NCBI GenBank assembly: GCA_910585385.1
Contig: CAJUDV010000009.1
Span: 3,934-67,933, forward strand
Direction: 5' to 3'
Origin: an uncultured Oscillibacter sp.
Lineage (GTDB): Bacteria > Bacillota > Clostridia > Oscillospirales > Oscillospiraceae
DNA: 64,000 nucleotides
Both the position numbers and the translations under genes were made by a program. Below are positions 23,976 through 32,519 of this stretch, piece after piece. Position 1 is the stretch's first letter; each line of letters opens with the position of its first letter. Under the pieces are notes generated by a model. It did not search any database. It saw only the letters and a program-made list of their open reading frames with translations, and was not told the origin of the DNA.

Positions 23976-24346
23976 TATCCCTTTTGCCGCCGCACAAAGT
24001 CGTGGATGCGGGCAAAGGTCTCTTCGCTGAGATCATGCTCTACCTTGCAGGCGTCTGCCGCCGCGTTTTGGGGCGACACGCCCAGCAGCGCGAAGAGCTC
24101 CGTGAGGGTCCTGTGGCGGTGGTAGATCCGGCTGGCGATCTCCAGGCCGCTGTCGTTCAGGGTGATGAGGCCGTCCGCCGCCATGGAGATGTAGCCGTTT
24201 TCCCGCAGCTTCTTCATGGCGATGCTGACGCTGGGCTTCGAGTACCCCAGCTCGTTGACAATGTCGATGGAGCGCACGGTGCCCCGCCGCTCCCGCAGGA
24301 TCAGGATCGCTTCCAGATAGTCCTCCGCGGATTCGTGGATGGTCAA
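23975..24346 (-). CDS. DtxR/MntR-family metal-dependent regulator
   Basis: A 123-residue protein from a TTG at 24346 behind AAAGGGGGTG; the family start TIHESAEDYLEAILIL follows. The winged helix is YSKPSVSIAMKKLRENGYIS, and the dimer/metal region holds HRHRTLTELF, AAADACKVEHDLSEETF with the Cys/Glu/His positions that bind Mn or Fe in MntR/DtxR. It lacks the SH3-like third domain, as MntR does. It should repress metal-uptake genes when metal is bound. No transporter gene is nearby. Track-style ATG starts further upstream (24367) lack family support. Confidence 0.85.
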   Translation of the reverse strand: MTIHESAEDYLEAILILRERRGTVRSIDIVNELGYSKPSVSIAMKKLRENGYISMAADGLITLNDSGLEIASRIYHRHRTLTELFALLGVSPQNAAADACKVEHDLSEETFARIHDFVRRQKG

Positions 24347-24459
24347 GACGGCACCCCCTTTCATCATAGGATTATGTTAGCAAGTTTGCCCCCGGATTGC
24401 AAGATAAACTTATCTTCTGGGGAGGCATGAAAAAATTTTGCAGAAATGAAAAATTCCTG

Positions 24460-24488
24460 TTGACAATTGGGGACCGGCCTGTTATACT
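24460..24488 (+). promoter_or_regulatory. Consensus promoter upstream of tRNA-Ala
   Basis: TTGACA (24460-24465), 17 bases and TATACT (24483-24488). The next gene downstream is tRNA-Ala at 24649; the 150 bases between hold no ORF with a ribosome site and are probably a 5' leader removed during processing. Confidence 0.8.
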
Positions 24489-24648
24489 AGCAAATGTTCC
24501 GGCGGGTAAGCGGCGGCGAAGAGAACTGCAGGGTACGGCTCGGCCGGGACCACAAAAGTCCCCTTGCACAGCTGGAATGAGCGAGAAGAGACAAGCCACT
24601 TTTACAAGTTAACAAAGGTTCCCCGAAAAACCGACAGAGGAAATACAT

Positions 24649-24724
<76 letters not shown>

Positions 24725-24734
24725 TTGGGAACCT

Positions 24735-24772
24735 GAAAAGCTCGTTTTGATGAAAGTCAAAACGAGCTTTTC
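24735..24772 (+). terminator. Long hairpin terminator after tRNA-Ala
   Basis: A perfect 16-base stem GAAAAGCTCGTTTTGA/TCAAAACGAGCTTTTC with loop TGAAAG. Confidence 0.85.
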
Positions 24773-24838
24773 CCATTTTCCAACAGTTTTGCAGATTGAT
24801 ATATCCGAAGAGTGCCATTCATCCCCTCCCCTTGTTAA

Positions 24839-24867
24839 AGGCGTTCCGAAAGGGACGCCTTTTTTTA
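24839..24867 (+). terminator. Terminator before the repA remnant
   Basis: AGGCGTTCC-GAAA-GGGACGCCT followed by T7. Confidence 0.8.
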
Positions 24868-24890
24868 TTGTCTGGAAAGGAGGCCGCACC

Positions 24891-25056
24891 ATGGCCGCAG
24901 AAACAGTCTACGATTATTACTACGGAGATGAAAGCAGACAGTTTTCCTTTTATCGCATTCCCCGCCAGCTCATCACGGGAGAACGTTTCAAACGGTTATC
25001 CACAGACGCCAAGCTGCTGTATGGCCTGCTGCTGGACCGTATGGGCCTGTCCCCAA
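24891..25056 (+). pseudogene. N-terminal remnant of a plasmid/ICE replication initiator RepA
   Basis: After an AAAGGAGGCCGCACC site, the ATG at 24891 opens YDYYYGDESRQFSFYRIPRQ, RFKRLSTDAKLLYGLLLDRM, the conserved N-terminus of RepA-N initiators from Firmicutes plasmids and ICEs. Similarity ends near codon 55 and the frame then runs into unrelated sequence overlapping the promoter of the next operon. The base composition is closer to mobile elements than to the neighbours. It is a scar of an element that used the tRNA-Ala region. Confidence 0.75.
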
Positions 25057-25142
25057 CTCTCGGCAATCTGCCCACCACAAGCGGACATTCTGACGGAACT
25101 TTCCCTGTTTCACACAAAAGAGATTTGCCGCTTTTGGTTGCT

Positions 25143-25169
25143 TTGACAGGAGAAGTGTGGTACGATAAT
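25143..25169 (+). promoter_or_regulatory. Candidate promoter of the ACT-hom-aspartokinase operon
   Basis: TTGACA at 25143-25148 and GATAAT at 25164-25169, spacing 15; the short spacer lowers confidence. Confidence 0.5.
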
Positions 25170-25207
25170 CGAGTTAAATGGACAAATGACCGTAGGAGGC
25201 GGACGGA

Positions 25208-25648
25208 ATGGGCAAGACCATCAAATACTACATCGTGGCCGCGGACGCGCTGCCGGAGATCTTCGTCAAGGTGGCGGAGGCCAAGCGGATGATGCAGGCC
25301 GGAGAGGCAGACACCGTGGGCGAGGCCACCCGCCTGGCGGGCATCAGCCGCAGCGCGTTCTACAAGTACAAGGACGCCGTGCGGCCCTTTAACGACATGA
25401 AGTCGGAGCACATCATTACCTTTCAGGCCATGCTGAAGGACGCGACGGGCGTGCTCTCCCGGGTGCTGGCGGTGTTCGCCGCCTCCGGGGCCAATATCCT
25501 CACCATCAACCAGAGCATTCCCACCAACGGCTGCGCCGCCGTGACCATCTCCGCCGAGACCAGCGAGATGGCGGAGTCCCTGGAGCAGCTGGTGGCGGAC
25601 GCGGGGAATCTGGACGGCGTGGTGAAATTCGAGATTCTGGCGGGGTAG
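25208..25648 (+). CDS. ACT-domain protein, PheB/UPF0735 family
   Basis: A 146-residue protein. The N-terminal half (VKVAEAKRMMQAGEADTVGE, AGISRSAFYKYKD) resembles a helix-turn-helix; the C-terminal half is an ACT domain (LKDATGVLSRVLAVFAASGA, NILTINQ). ACT domains bind amino acids and regulate their pathways. It lies directly before homoserine dehydrogenase, the common arrangement for this family in Clostridia, and probably senses threonine, isoleucine or a related amino acid (inference). TAGGAGG precedes the ATG. Confidence 0.88.
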   Translation: MGKTIKYYIVAADALPEIFVKVAEAKRMMQAGEADTVGEATRLAGISRSAFYKYKDAVRPFNDMKSEHIITFQAMLKDATGVLSRVLAVFAASGANILTINQSIPTNGCAAVTISAETSEMAESLEQLVADAGNLDGVVKFEILAG

Positions 25649-25746
25649 AGAGCGTATTTGCGGAGACGGCCGCCCGTTCCCCGGGAATGCCGGTTTCCCC
25701 GGAGATTCCCGGGGTCAATTCCCGATTGTCGGAGGAGAGAGGAAAG

Positions 25747-26940
25747 ATGATACAAATCGCGATATTGGGCTTCGGCACCGTGGGCACGGGCGTGGCCAAG
25801 GTGGTGGCGGAGAACGCCCGGCAGATTGAGCGCAAGCTGGGGGAGCCCCTCCAGGTGAAGGCGATCCTGGTGCGGAGCTTCAAGGACAGCCCCTTCCGCC
25901 AGCTGATGACGGACGATTTTCAGAGAATCGAGGAGGACGGCGCCATCCGGGTGGTGGTGGAGGCCATCGGCGGCGTGGAGGCGGCCTATGATTACACAAA
26001 ACGGGCCCTGAGCGCCGGCAAGCATGTGGTTACCGCCAACAAGCAGCTGGTGGCGGAGAGGGGCTGGGAGCTGCTGGCTCTGGCCAGAAGGAAAAACGTG
26101 AATTACCTCTTTGAGGCCAGCGTGGGCGGCGGCATCCCCATTCTGCACCCCCTGACCCAGTGTATGGCCGCTAACCGCATTGACGAGGTGTACGGCATTT
26201 TAAACGGCACCACCAACTATATTCTCACCCGCATGGTGCGCACCGGGGCCTTTTTCTCCGACGCCCTGCGGGAGGCGCAGGCCAAGGGCTATGCCGAGGC
26301 GGACCCCACCGCCGACGTGGAGGGCCTTGACGCCGGACGGAAGATCTGCATTCTGGCGGACCTGGCCTTCGGCCACCAGGTGGACCCGGACGGTGTGCCG
26401 ATAGAGGGCATCTCCAGGATCTCTCTGCGGGATGTGAAGGTGGCCCAGCGGGCGGGATACCGGGTGAAGCTTCTGGGCCGGGCGGTGCGGATGCCCGGCG
26501 GCGGGCGCACCGCCTACGTGGCGCCGCACCTGATTCCGGAGGATAACCCCCTGGCCGGTGTGGAGGACGTGTTCAACGCCGTGGTGCTCCGGGGCAATGC
26601 CACAGGGGAGGTCATGTTCTATGGCCGGGGCGCCGGGGAGCTGCCCACCGCCTCCGCCTGTGTGGCGGACGTGATGGAGGCCCTCCAGGCCAGCCCCCGC
26701 CGGGAGGAGATCGGCTGGTCGCCGGACTCCGCCGGCTTTGAGGACCCGCTGGATCTCCAGACCCGGTACTACTTCCGTATTGAGGGGAGTCTGGCCGACG
26801 CGGCCATGGCCTTCGGCCAGGTGGAGGTTCTCAGTGAGGATGGCGAGACCGCTTTTTTGACGGACCCCATCACCGGGCGGGACGCCCAGCGGCAGTCCCG
26901 GTCTCTGAATGTGCTCTCCTGCATGCGGGTGCTGGCGTGA
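25747..26940 (+). CDS. hom: Homoserine dehydrogenase
   Basis: A 397-residue enzyme converting aspartate semialdehyde to homoserine with NAD(P)H. It has the Rossmann start IQIAILGFGTVGTGVAKVV, VVTANKQLVAERG, the catalytic-region EASVGGGIPILHPL, LNGTTNYILT and the signature AEADPTADVEGLDAGRK with catalytic Lys. An ACT domain at about residues 320-397 (YYFRIEGSLADAAMAFGQVE) allows feedback control, probably by threonine. The ATG at 25747 has GGAGGAGAGAGG upstream. It is the middle gene of an ACT-hom-aspartokinase operon. Confidence 0.95.
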   Translation: MIQIAILGFGTVGTGVAKVVAENARQIERKLGEPLQVKAILVRSFKDSPFRQLMTDDFQRIEEDGAIRVVVEAIGGVEAAYDYTKRALSAGKHVVTANKQLVAERGWELLALARRKNVNYLFEASVGGGIPILHPLTQCMAANRIDEVYGILNGTTNYILTRMVRTGAFFSDALREAQAKGYAEADPTADVEGLDAGRKICILADLAFGHQVDPDGVPIEGISRISLRDVKVAQRAGYRVKLLGRAVRMPGGGRTAYVAPHLIPEDNPLAGVEDVFNAVVLRGNATGEVMFYGRGAGELPTASACVADVMEALQASPRREEIGWSPDSAGFEDPLDLQTRYYFRIEGSLADAAMAFGQVEVLSEDGETAFLTDPITGRDAQRQSRSLNVLSCMRVLA

Positions 26941-27039
26941 CTGCCAGGACCGGGCGGAGCGCGTATAATGGAACAGGCGGGAGAGACCCTCTCCCGCGTA
27001 CATCCATGACAACTTCGAGGTAAAGAAGGAAACACAACT

Positions 27040-28251
27040 ATGAGTTTGATTGTGCAGAAATTCGGCGGCAGCTCTGTCCGGGACGCCCAGCGGCTGCGGA
27101 ACGTGGCGGGCATCATCGCCGAGACCTATCTGGAGGGGAATGACGTCATCGTGGTTCTCTCAGCCCAGGGGGATACCACCGACGATCTGATCGCCAAGGC
27201 CGGGGAGATCAACCCCCGGGCCTCCAAGCGGGAGGTGGATCAGCTTCTCTCCACCGGGGAGCAGATCTCCGTGGCCCTGTGCGCCATGGCGCTGGAGAGC
27301 ATGGGCCTGCCCTGCGTGTCCCTGACGGCGTGGCAGGTGGGAATCCAGTCCACCACCGTCCACGGAGACGCCCGCATCAAGAAAATTGACCCCGAGCGCA
27401 TTCAGGCGGAGCTGGACCAGCACCGCATTGTGATTGTCGCCGGCTTCCAAGGCGTGGACCGCAACGGCGACGTCACCACCCTGGGCCGGGGCGGGTCCGA
27501 CACCAGCGCCGTGGCGCTGGCGGCGGCCTTCCGGGCGGACCTGTGCCAGATCTACACCGACGTGGACGGCGTGTACACCACGGACCCGCGGATTGTCTCC
27601 AACGCCCGGAAGCTGGCGGAGATCACCTACGACGAGATGCTGGAGCTGGCCAGCCAGGGCGCCCAGGTGCTCCACAACCGCAGCGTGGAGCTGGCCAAGA
27701 AGTTCAGAGTCAATTTGGAAGTGTTGTCGAGCCTGGAGCGCAAGCCCGGCACGAAAGTTAAGGAGGTCGCAAAAGTGGAGAAAACCAACATTGCCGGCGT
27801 GGCGAAGGACACCAGCATCGCCCGCATCGCCCTCATCGGCCTGGAGCACAATCCCGGCGTCGCCTTCCAGGTCTTTGATCTTTTGAGCAAGCACAACATC
27901 AACGTGGACGTCATCATCCAGTCCATCGGCCGGGAAGAGACCAAGGATATTACCTTTACCCTCCACCGGAAGGACCTGGAGGAGGCGGAGGAGATTCTCA
28001 ACGCCCGCAAGGCGGCGCTGCGGTTTGACCACATCGAGACGGACGCGGGAATCGGCAAGGTCTCCATCGTGGGCGTGGGGCTGATCAGCAACTGCGGCGT
28101 GGCCGCGAAGATGTTTGAGGCCCTCTACGAGGCGGGGATCAATATTCAGATGATCAATACCTCGGAGATCCGGGTCTCCGTTCTCCTGGACGAGGAGGAT
28201 GTGAACCGGGCTGTTAAGGCGATCCACGCGAAGTTCTTCGATGAGGTTTGA
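27040..28251 (+). CDS. lysC: Aspartate kinase, class with two C-terminal ACT domains
   Basis: A 403-residue enzyme phosphorylating aspartate, the first step toward lysine, threonine and methionine. The motif VQKFGGSSV is at the N-terminus, TLGRGGSDTSAVALAA and YTDVDGVYTTDPR are in the kinase domain; two ACT domains follow at about 265-335 and 345-403 (GVAFQVFDLLSKHNINVDVI; GVAAKMFEALYEAGINIQMI). A GTG or ATG start for a separate beta subunit near residue 240 (KEVAKVEKTNIAG) is possible, as in Bacillus LysC. The 100-base gap after hom has no terminator. Confidence 0.93.
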   Translation: MSLIVQKFGGSSVRDAQRLRNVAGIIAETYLEGNDVIVVLSAQGDTTDDLIAKAGEINPRASKREVDQLLSTGEQISVALCAMALESMGLPCVSLTAWQVGIQSTTVHGDARIKKIDPERIQAELDQHRIVIVAGFQGVDRNGDVTTLGRGGSDTSAVALAAAFRADLCQIYTDVDGVYTTDPRIVSNARKLAEITYDEMLELASQGAQVLHNRSVELAKKFRVNLEVLSSLERKPGTKVKEVAKVEKTNIAGVAKDTSIARIALIGLEHNPGVAFQVFDLLSKHNINVDVIIQSIGREETKDITFTLHRKDLEEAEEILNARKAALRFDHIETDAGIGKVSIVGVGLISNCGVAAKMFEALYEAGINIQMINTSEIRVSVLLDEEDVNRAVKAIHAKFFDEV

Positions 28252-28269
28252 TTGAGTATTCCGGCTGCG

Positions 28270-28520
28270 CCGGGGGCGGGGCTTTTACTCGCCCTGGCGG
28301 GCGGGAGGATTTCAGCCATGAGGATGGCTGGGCAATGCACCCCCCATTTTCTCTTTTCGCCGCGCCGAAAAGAGAAAACGGGCCGTGCACGGTCCAAAAG
28401 AGAAAAGGGCGCTTTTGGCGCTTGCGGAGGCCTCACGCTTTGATTGAAGGGCGTTTAGCAGACCTGCTGCGTGGACGTATGGACGCGTTTCTCTTCCCGC
28501 GCTTCGCGCATAGCCGGGTA
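28270..28520. repeat. Left arm of a long inverted repeat around an XRE cassette
   Basis: This arm (gene-free) matches the reverse complement of 29113-29545 in blocks: GATTTCAGCCATG...GGATGGCTGG, CACCCCCCATTTTCTCTTTT, GAGAAAACGGGCCGTGCAC, TGCTTTTGGCG-like and GCGCGAAGCGCGGGAAGAGA. The right arm is about 180 bases longer owing to extra sequence. Each block is itself hairpin-rich. No gene is seen in 28252-28551. Confidence 0.75.
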
Positions 28521-28551
28521 TGGTTGGGATGGATGGTGCGTTTGACGGGTG

Positions 28552-28797
28552 TTAGCGGTAGATTTCCTTTGCCAATAAAAAGGCTTGACGGGCTATGGCG
28601 TCTTCTCGAAGGACTGCGGCGGCATTTTGCTGTTCCTCATATGTCAGAAACAGGTCTGTTTGAGATTCTGACAGGGTTTCCCGCAATCTCTCCTCCGCGT
28701 GATTCTTTCGGGCCTTTTGAAGGAAATATTCCCCGCCTAAAAAATCAACCCAGTGATCTTTCAATTCAGTCAGTAAAATGCTAATGTAATTTTCCAT
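28552..28797 (-). CDS. Small helical protein of the XRE cassette
   Basis: An 81-residue acidic, all-helical protein starting at an ATG with GGGGGAG 6 bases upstream. Its layout (short N-terminal segment, central helix and TYEEQQNAAAVLREDAIARQ, AFLLAKEIY at the end) resembles the small DUF6809 proteins of mobile elements, such as that at 60582, but identity is not evident. It is divergent from the XRE gene and shares its operator region, so it is likely the repressor's target. Function unknown. Confidence 0.6.
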   Translation of the reverse strand: MENYISILLTELKDHWVDFLGGEYFLQKARKNHAEERLRETLSESQTDLFLTYEEQQNAAAVLREDAIARQAFLLAKEIYR

Positions 28798-28822
28798 CGC
28801 TTTCTCCCCCTAAAAAATGAAA

Positions 28823-28865
28823 TAGGTACGTTTGGGTACTATTGTAGCATGCTCAAACGTGCCTG
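28823..28865. promoter_or_regulatory. Divergent operator with inverted repeat GGYACGTTTG
   Basis: GGTACGTTTG (about 28825) and CAAACGTGCC (about 28854) are inverted half-sites on either side of the short intergenic region between two divergent genes, a typical XRE dimer target. Confidence 0.55.
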
Positions 28866-28888
28866 TCAATAGAAAGAGTAAGGACATT

Positions 28889-29089
28889 ATGCAGTTTTAT
28901 GAATATCTCCTTGTCCTGCGGGAAAAAAGCGGCCTGACACAAGAGGCGGTGGCGTCCGGGGCGGGGTTAAGCCTGCGGGCCTACCAGAATTATGAACGCG
29001 GCCTGCGGGAACCTAAGATCAGCGCCTTGGTTGCGCTGGCGGATTTTTACAACATCTCCACGGACGACCTTCTCTGCCGCGGTCGGTAG
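28889..29089 (+). CDS. XRE-family transcriptional regulator, short form
   Basis: A 66-residue single-domain repressor: YEYLLVLREKSGLTQEAVAS, AGLSLRAYQNYERGLREPKI, LVALADFYNISTDDLL. The second helix pair binds DNA; there is no effector domain. The ATG at 28889 has AAGGA 5 bases upstream. It is divergent from the 81-residue gene and both are enclosed by nested inverted repeats. It probably represses both genes at the operator between them. Confidence 0.85.
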   Translation: MQFYEYLLVLREKSGLTQEAVASGAGLSLRAYQNYERGLREPKISALVALADFYNISTDDLLCRGR

Positions 29090-29112
29090 ATGACCCCTCT
29101 TTCCCGCACGGA

Positions 29113-29545
29113 GCCGGCTAGGCGCGAAGCGCGGGAAGAGAAGGAAGTCCATGCGTCTAACCATCAAATTTCCCGCGCGCCTTTCCATCGGAGCGGGAGG
29201 TTTCCGCGACCGCCAAAAGCATTCTTTTTCTCTTTTCTTTCGAGAGAGAAACTGGGACCCCCGCCGGAGCCCAGCGCAGCGGGTCCGGTGGGGAGGAGGA
29301 GGAGCAAGGGAGCGGGCGCAGTTTTCACCGCTAGGTGGAAACGGAGCTTAGCGGACTTTGCGACGACGAGGACTGTGCACGGCCCGTTTTCTCTTTTTCT
29401 GCGCCCAGAAAAAGAGAAAATGGGGGGTGCAGTGGACCAGCCATCCCCATGGCTGAAATCCCACCCCGCCCGAAGGGCGGCGATCCCCCGTCCCGCCCCC
29501 GCGGGGCGGATTCCGAGGGAATCAAAACCCCCGCCCCCTGTTCAG
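29113..29545. repeat. Right arm of the long inverted repeat around the XRE cassette
   Basis: The reverse complement of this gene-free stretch matches 28270-28520 in several blocks. The best are 29121-29141 (GCGCGAAGCGCGGGAAGAGA), 29374-29392 and 29411-29462. A hairpin CGCCCCCTG-TT-CAGGGGGCG closes the outer end, just before the ACT gene. Confidence 0.75.
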
Positions 29546-29570
29546 GGGGCGCATATAAGGAGGACAACCT

Positions 29571-29840
29571 ATGAACGCCATCGTCACCGTCGTGGGCCAG
29601 GACCGGGTGGGCATCATCGCCGCCATCTGCGGCCGCCTGGCGGACCATAACGTCAACATTCTGGACATCTCCCAGACCATTTTGCAGGGCTCTTTCACCA
29701 TGGTCATGGCCGTGGACCTGGCCGCCGCCTCTGCCCCCTTCGGCCAGCTCTCCGACTCCCTGGCGGAGCTGGGACGCGAGATGGGGCTCTCCATCCGCGT
29801 TCAGCGGGAGGAGATCTTCCGGGCCATGCACACCATTTAA
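29571..29840 (+). CDS. ACT-domain protein, UPF0237 family
   Basis: An 89-residue single ACT domain (VTVVGQDRVGIIAAICGRLA, DHNVNILDISQTILQGSF). AAGGAGG precedes the ATG. It is 12 bases ahead of the PFL-family gene, the standard pairing in Firmicutes and archaea, where the ACT protein is thought to be a regulatory partner. Confidence 0.9.
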   Translation: MNAIVTVVGQDRVGIIAAICGRLADHNVNILDISQTILQGSFTMVMAVDLAAASAPFGQLSDSLAELGREMGLSIRVQREEIFRAMHTI

Positions 29841-29852
29841 GGAGGAGAGGAC

Positions 29853-31211
29853 ATGCTCAATCAAAAGGAGATCCTCTCCACCATCGAGATGATCGACCAG
29901 CAGCACCTGGACATCCGCACCATCACTATGGGGATCTCCCTGCTCTCCTGCTGCGACCCGGACCCGGTCCGGGCCTGCGGGAAGGTCTACGAGAAGATCT
30001 GCCGCTGCGCCGAGAAGCTGGTTCAGACCGGGCGGGACATCGAGGGGGAGTTCGGCATCCCCATTGTCAATAAGCGCATCTCCGTCACCCCCATGGCCCT
30101 GGTGGCCGGGGCGTCGGAGACGGAGGACTACGTTCCCTTCGCCATGGCCCTGGACCGGGCCGGCAGGACCTGCGGCGTGGACTTCATCGGCGGCTACTCC
30201 GCCCTGGTGCAAAAGGGCATGACCCGGGCCGACGAAAAGCTGATCCGCTCCATCCCGGAGGCCCTGGCCCGAACGGAGCTGGTGTGCGCCTCCGTCAACG
30301 TGGGCTCCACCCGGGCAGGAATCAACATGGACGCGGTGGCCCTCATGGGGAAGACGGTGAAGGAGGCCGCCGCCGCCACGGCGGACCGGGACGGCCTGGG
30401 CTGCGCCAAGCTGGTGGTGTTCTGCAACGCCGTGGAGGACAACCCCTTCATGGCCGGGGCCTTCCACGGCGCGGGGGAGGCGGAGAAGGTCATCAACGTG
30501 GGGGTCTCCGGCCCCGGCGTTGTCCACCATGCCCTCCAGGCGGTCAGGGGCAAGCCCTTCGACGTGGTGGCGGAGACGGTGAAGAAGACCGCCTTCCGCA
30601 TCACCCGCATGGGCCAGCTGGTGGCCCAGGAGGCCAGCCGCCGGCTGGACACCCCCTTCGGCATCGTGGACCTGAGCCTGGCCCCCACCCCCGCCGTGGG
30701 GGACAGCGTGGCCCGGATTCTGGAGGAGATGGGCCTGGAGACCTGCGGCACCCACGGCACCACGGCGGCCCTGGCCCTCTTGAACGACGCGGTGAAAAAG
30801 GGCGGCGTCATGGCCTCCTCCAGCGTGGGGGGCCTCTCCGGGGCCTTTATCCCCGTCAGCGAGGACGAGGGCATGATCGCCGCCGCCCGCTCCGGCACGC
30901 TGTGCCTGGACAAGCTGGAGGCCATGACCTGCGTGTGCTCCGTGGGGCTGGACATGATCGCCGTCCCCGGGGACACCCCGGCGGAGACCGTGGCGGCCAT
31001 CATCGCCGACGAGGCGGCCATCGGCATGGTGAACAACAAGACCACTGCCGTGCGGCTGCTGGTGACGCCGGGCAAGACGGTGGGGGACACCATTGAGATG
31101 GGGGGCCTTTTGGGCAGCGCGCCGGTGATGCCGGTGCACCGGGAGTCCAGCGCGGCGTTCATCGCCCGGGGCGGACGGATTCCCGCGCCGCTGCACAGCC
31201 TGCGGAACTGA
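29853..31211 (+). CDS. PFL family protein, UPF0210
   Basis: A 452-residue cytosolic protein with the UPF0210 pattern: [13 protein letters not shown] near the N-terminus, [46 protein letters not shown] and [20 protein letters not shown]. The fold is related to pyruvate formate-lyase, but the glycyl-radical loop is not visible; the biochemical role is unknown. AAGGAGGAGAGG precedes the ATG. It is co-transcribed with the ACT gene. Confidence 0.92.
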   Translation: MLNQKEILSTIEMIDQQHLDIRTITMGISLLSCCDPDPVRACGKVYEKICRCAEKLVQTGRDIEGEFGIPIVNKRISVTPMALVAGASETEDYVPFAMALDRAGRTCGVDFIGGYSALVQKGMTRADEKLIRSIPEALARTELVCASVNVGSTRAGINMDAVALMGKTVKEAAAATADRDGLGCAKLVVFCNAVEDNPFMAGAFHGAGEAEKVINVGVSGPGVVHHALQAVRGKPFDVVAETVKKTAFRITRMGQLVAQEASRRLDTPFGIVDLSLAPTPAVGDSVARILEEMGLETCGTHGTTAALALLNDAVKKGGVMASSSVGGLSGAFIPVSEDEGMIAAARSGTLCLDKLEAMTCVCSVGLDMIAVPGDTPAETVAAIIADEAAIGMVNNKTTAVRLLVTPGKTVGDTIEMGGLLGSAPVMPVHRESSAAFIARGGRIPAPLHSLRN

Positions 31212-31352
31212 GAGAAAATAAAAGTTTAGGGCCGCCCTTTTCAAAGGGCGGCGGGGGTGCGGGGGCAAAGCCCCCCGCGGGTTTGGGCGAAGCCCAAAGC
31301 GTCCCGTTTACAGCCGCACCCAGAAAAAATCTTTTACTCAGAAATGATAGAA

Positions 31353-31385
31353 AGGCCCGGGAGGCAGCGCCTCCCGGGCTCTTTC
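31353..31385 (+). terminator. Terminator between convergent PFL and DUF4367 genes
   Basis: AGGCCCGGGAGGC-AGC-GCCTCCCGGGCTCTTT. The gap 31212-31352 also holds two GC-rich hairpins (GCCGCCCTTT/AAAGGGCGGC and GCGGGGG..CCCCCGC) of a kind often seen between genes in such genomes. Confidence 0.85.
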
Positions 31386-31388
31386 CCA

Positions 31389-32423
31389 TTACTCCGCAGT
31401 CTTTGCGGTTTCCGCGGTCTTTACTGCGATGTGCTCCGCCATAAAAATCAGAACCTCCTGATCAAGACAGCCCTCCAGCCGGAAGCTGATCTTCGTCTCC
31501 GGGTCCGTCCAGAGGAGTGTGCTGCTGACGGAGCCCCCCAGAGTTGTGGAGGTCTCGCCGTCTCCCGTCTTCGTCACGACCGTGAGCACCTGGGTCTTCT
31601 CCTGCCAGAACTGAGCCTCGGTGCCGTTTACCGTCACCGTCTCCACCGTTCCGGCCTCGCCGGAGCGCAGGGGCAGGGAGCTGTATGTCCAGGTGAAGCC
31701 GCCGGCCCCCTCCACGGACCACTGCTCCTCCACCACCTCCGGCAAAGCGCCGCGGGAGAAGAGACTGGCCCCGGCGGGCAGGATGGTGAGGGCGTATTCC
31801 GGCAGGGAGCTCGTGACCTCCGTCACGCTCCCGGCGATCTTCTCCAGCACGGTTTGATCCAGACTGCCAGACAGCCAGAAGAGACTGCCCTGTTCGTTCT
31901 CCCAGACAAGATCATTGGTCAGATACCCGTGGGAGGGGACGCCCTGATAGAAATCCGCGTCACGGCCCTGGACCTTGGTCCTGTGGAGGACGCTGCTGCC
32001 GCTCACGGCGGCCCCCGCCGCGGCGCCGATGCTCCCAGTGGGCCGGAGATAGCAGGTGAAGGTCAGCCGGTCCTCTCCGTTTTCATAGATCCAGGAGGCT
32101 TTCAGCTCGCCCTTTTGCGGGACCCCGCCGGAAGAGGCACTGCTGAGGGCATAGCCCTCCGGCAGCCAGGCGGGCCGGAAGGCGGGGGGCTGCTCCCCAT
32201 CCGGCATCTTGGCGGGGGCGGGGCCGGTGTAGTAGAGGTATCCCTCCAGATACTCTCGCTGCCAGGTGCGGCCCGGCACGGTCTTGGAGACCTGGGATGC
32301 CGTCTTTCCTGTCTCGTCCGCCGCCTTCTTCCCGGCGGGGGCCGCCAGGGCCGTGGCGCAGAGGCTCAGGGCCAGCGCCGCTGTGGTGAGTCCTGCCAGA
32401 ATGGATGTCATGGTCTTTTTCAT
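31389..32423 (-). CDS. Secreted DUF4367-type protein, sigma-regulon member
   Basis: A 344-residue protein: signal peptide (1-28, ending ATALAAPA), then a domain nearly parallel to the C-terminal part of the next gene (EGYLYYTGPAPAKMPDGEQP, SHGYLTNDLVWENEQGSLFW). It looks like a paralog that lost the cytoplasmic anti-sigma segment and transmembrane helix. The ATG at 32423 has AAAGGAAG; the upstream in-frame ATG at 32504 lies inside the ECF-type promoter. It may sense or buffer an envelope signal (inference). Confidence 0.8.
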   Translation of the reverse strand: MKKTMTSILAGLTTAALALSLCATALAAPAGKKAADETGKTASQVSKTVPGRTWQREYLEGYLYYTGPAPAKMPDGEQPPAFRPAWLPEGYALSSASSGGVPQKGELKASWIYENGEDRLTFTCYLRPTGSIGAAAGAAVSGSSVLHRTKVQGRDADFYQGVPSHGYLTNDLVWENEQGSLFWLSGSLDQTVLEKIAGSVTEVTSSLPEYALTILPAGASLFSRGALPEVVEEQWSVEGAGGFTWTYSSLPLRSGEAGTVETVTVNGTEAQFWQEKTQVLTVVTKTGDGETSTTLGGSVSSTLLWTDPETKISFRLEGCLDQEVLIFMAEHIAVKTAETAKTAE

Positions 32424-32473
32424 AGGATTCTTCCTTTCTTTCCGGCGGGGTGTTCCCCGCCTCGTTCTGACAG

Positions 32474-32502
32474 GTAAACGGAGGGGAGGAAAAAAGTATC
32501 CC
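32474..32502 (-). promoter_or_regulatory. ECF-type promoter of the secreted DUF4367 gene
   Basis: On the minus strand GGGATACTTTT (32502-32492), 10 bases and CCGTTTAC (32481-32474). The same two boxes with the same gap occur upstream of the ECF sigma gene at 34249-34277. Confidence 0.75.
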
Positions 32503-32519
32503 ATGATTTTAAAAATTTT

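Noticed and set aside
23746..24036. ORFs on both strands through the hairpin element
   Set aside because: They read through terminators and palindromes, lack ribosome sites and give Arg/Lys-rich translations that only reflect the repeats.
24489..24648. A riboswitch or small ORF in the leader between the promoter and tRNA-Ala
   Set aside because: No conserved riboswitch core and no ORF with a ribosome site; the stretch is best seen as a tRNA leader.
29331..31268. A 645-codon minus-strand frame over the PFL gene
   Set aside because: Antisense shadow; the plus strand encodes a well-conserved UPF0210 protein.
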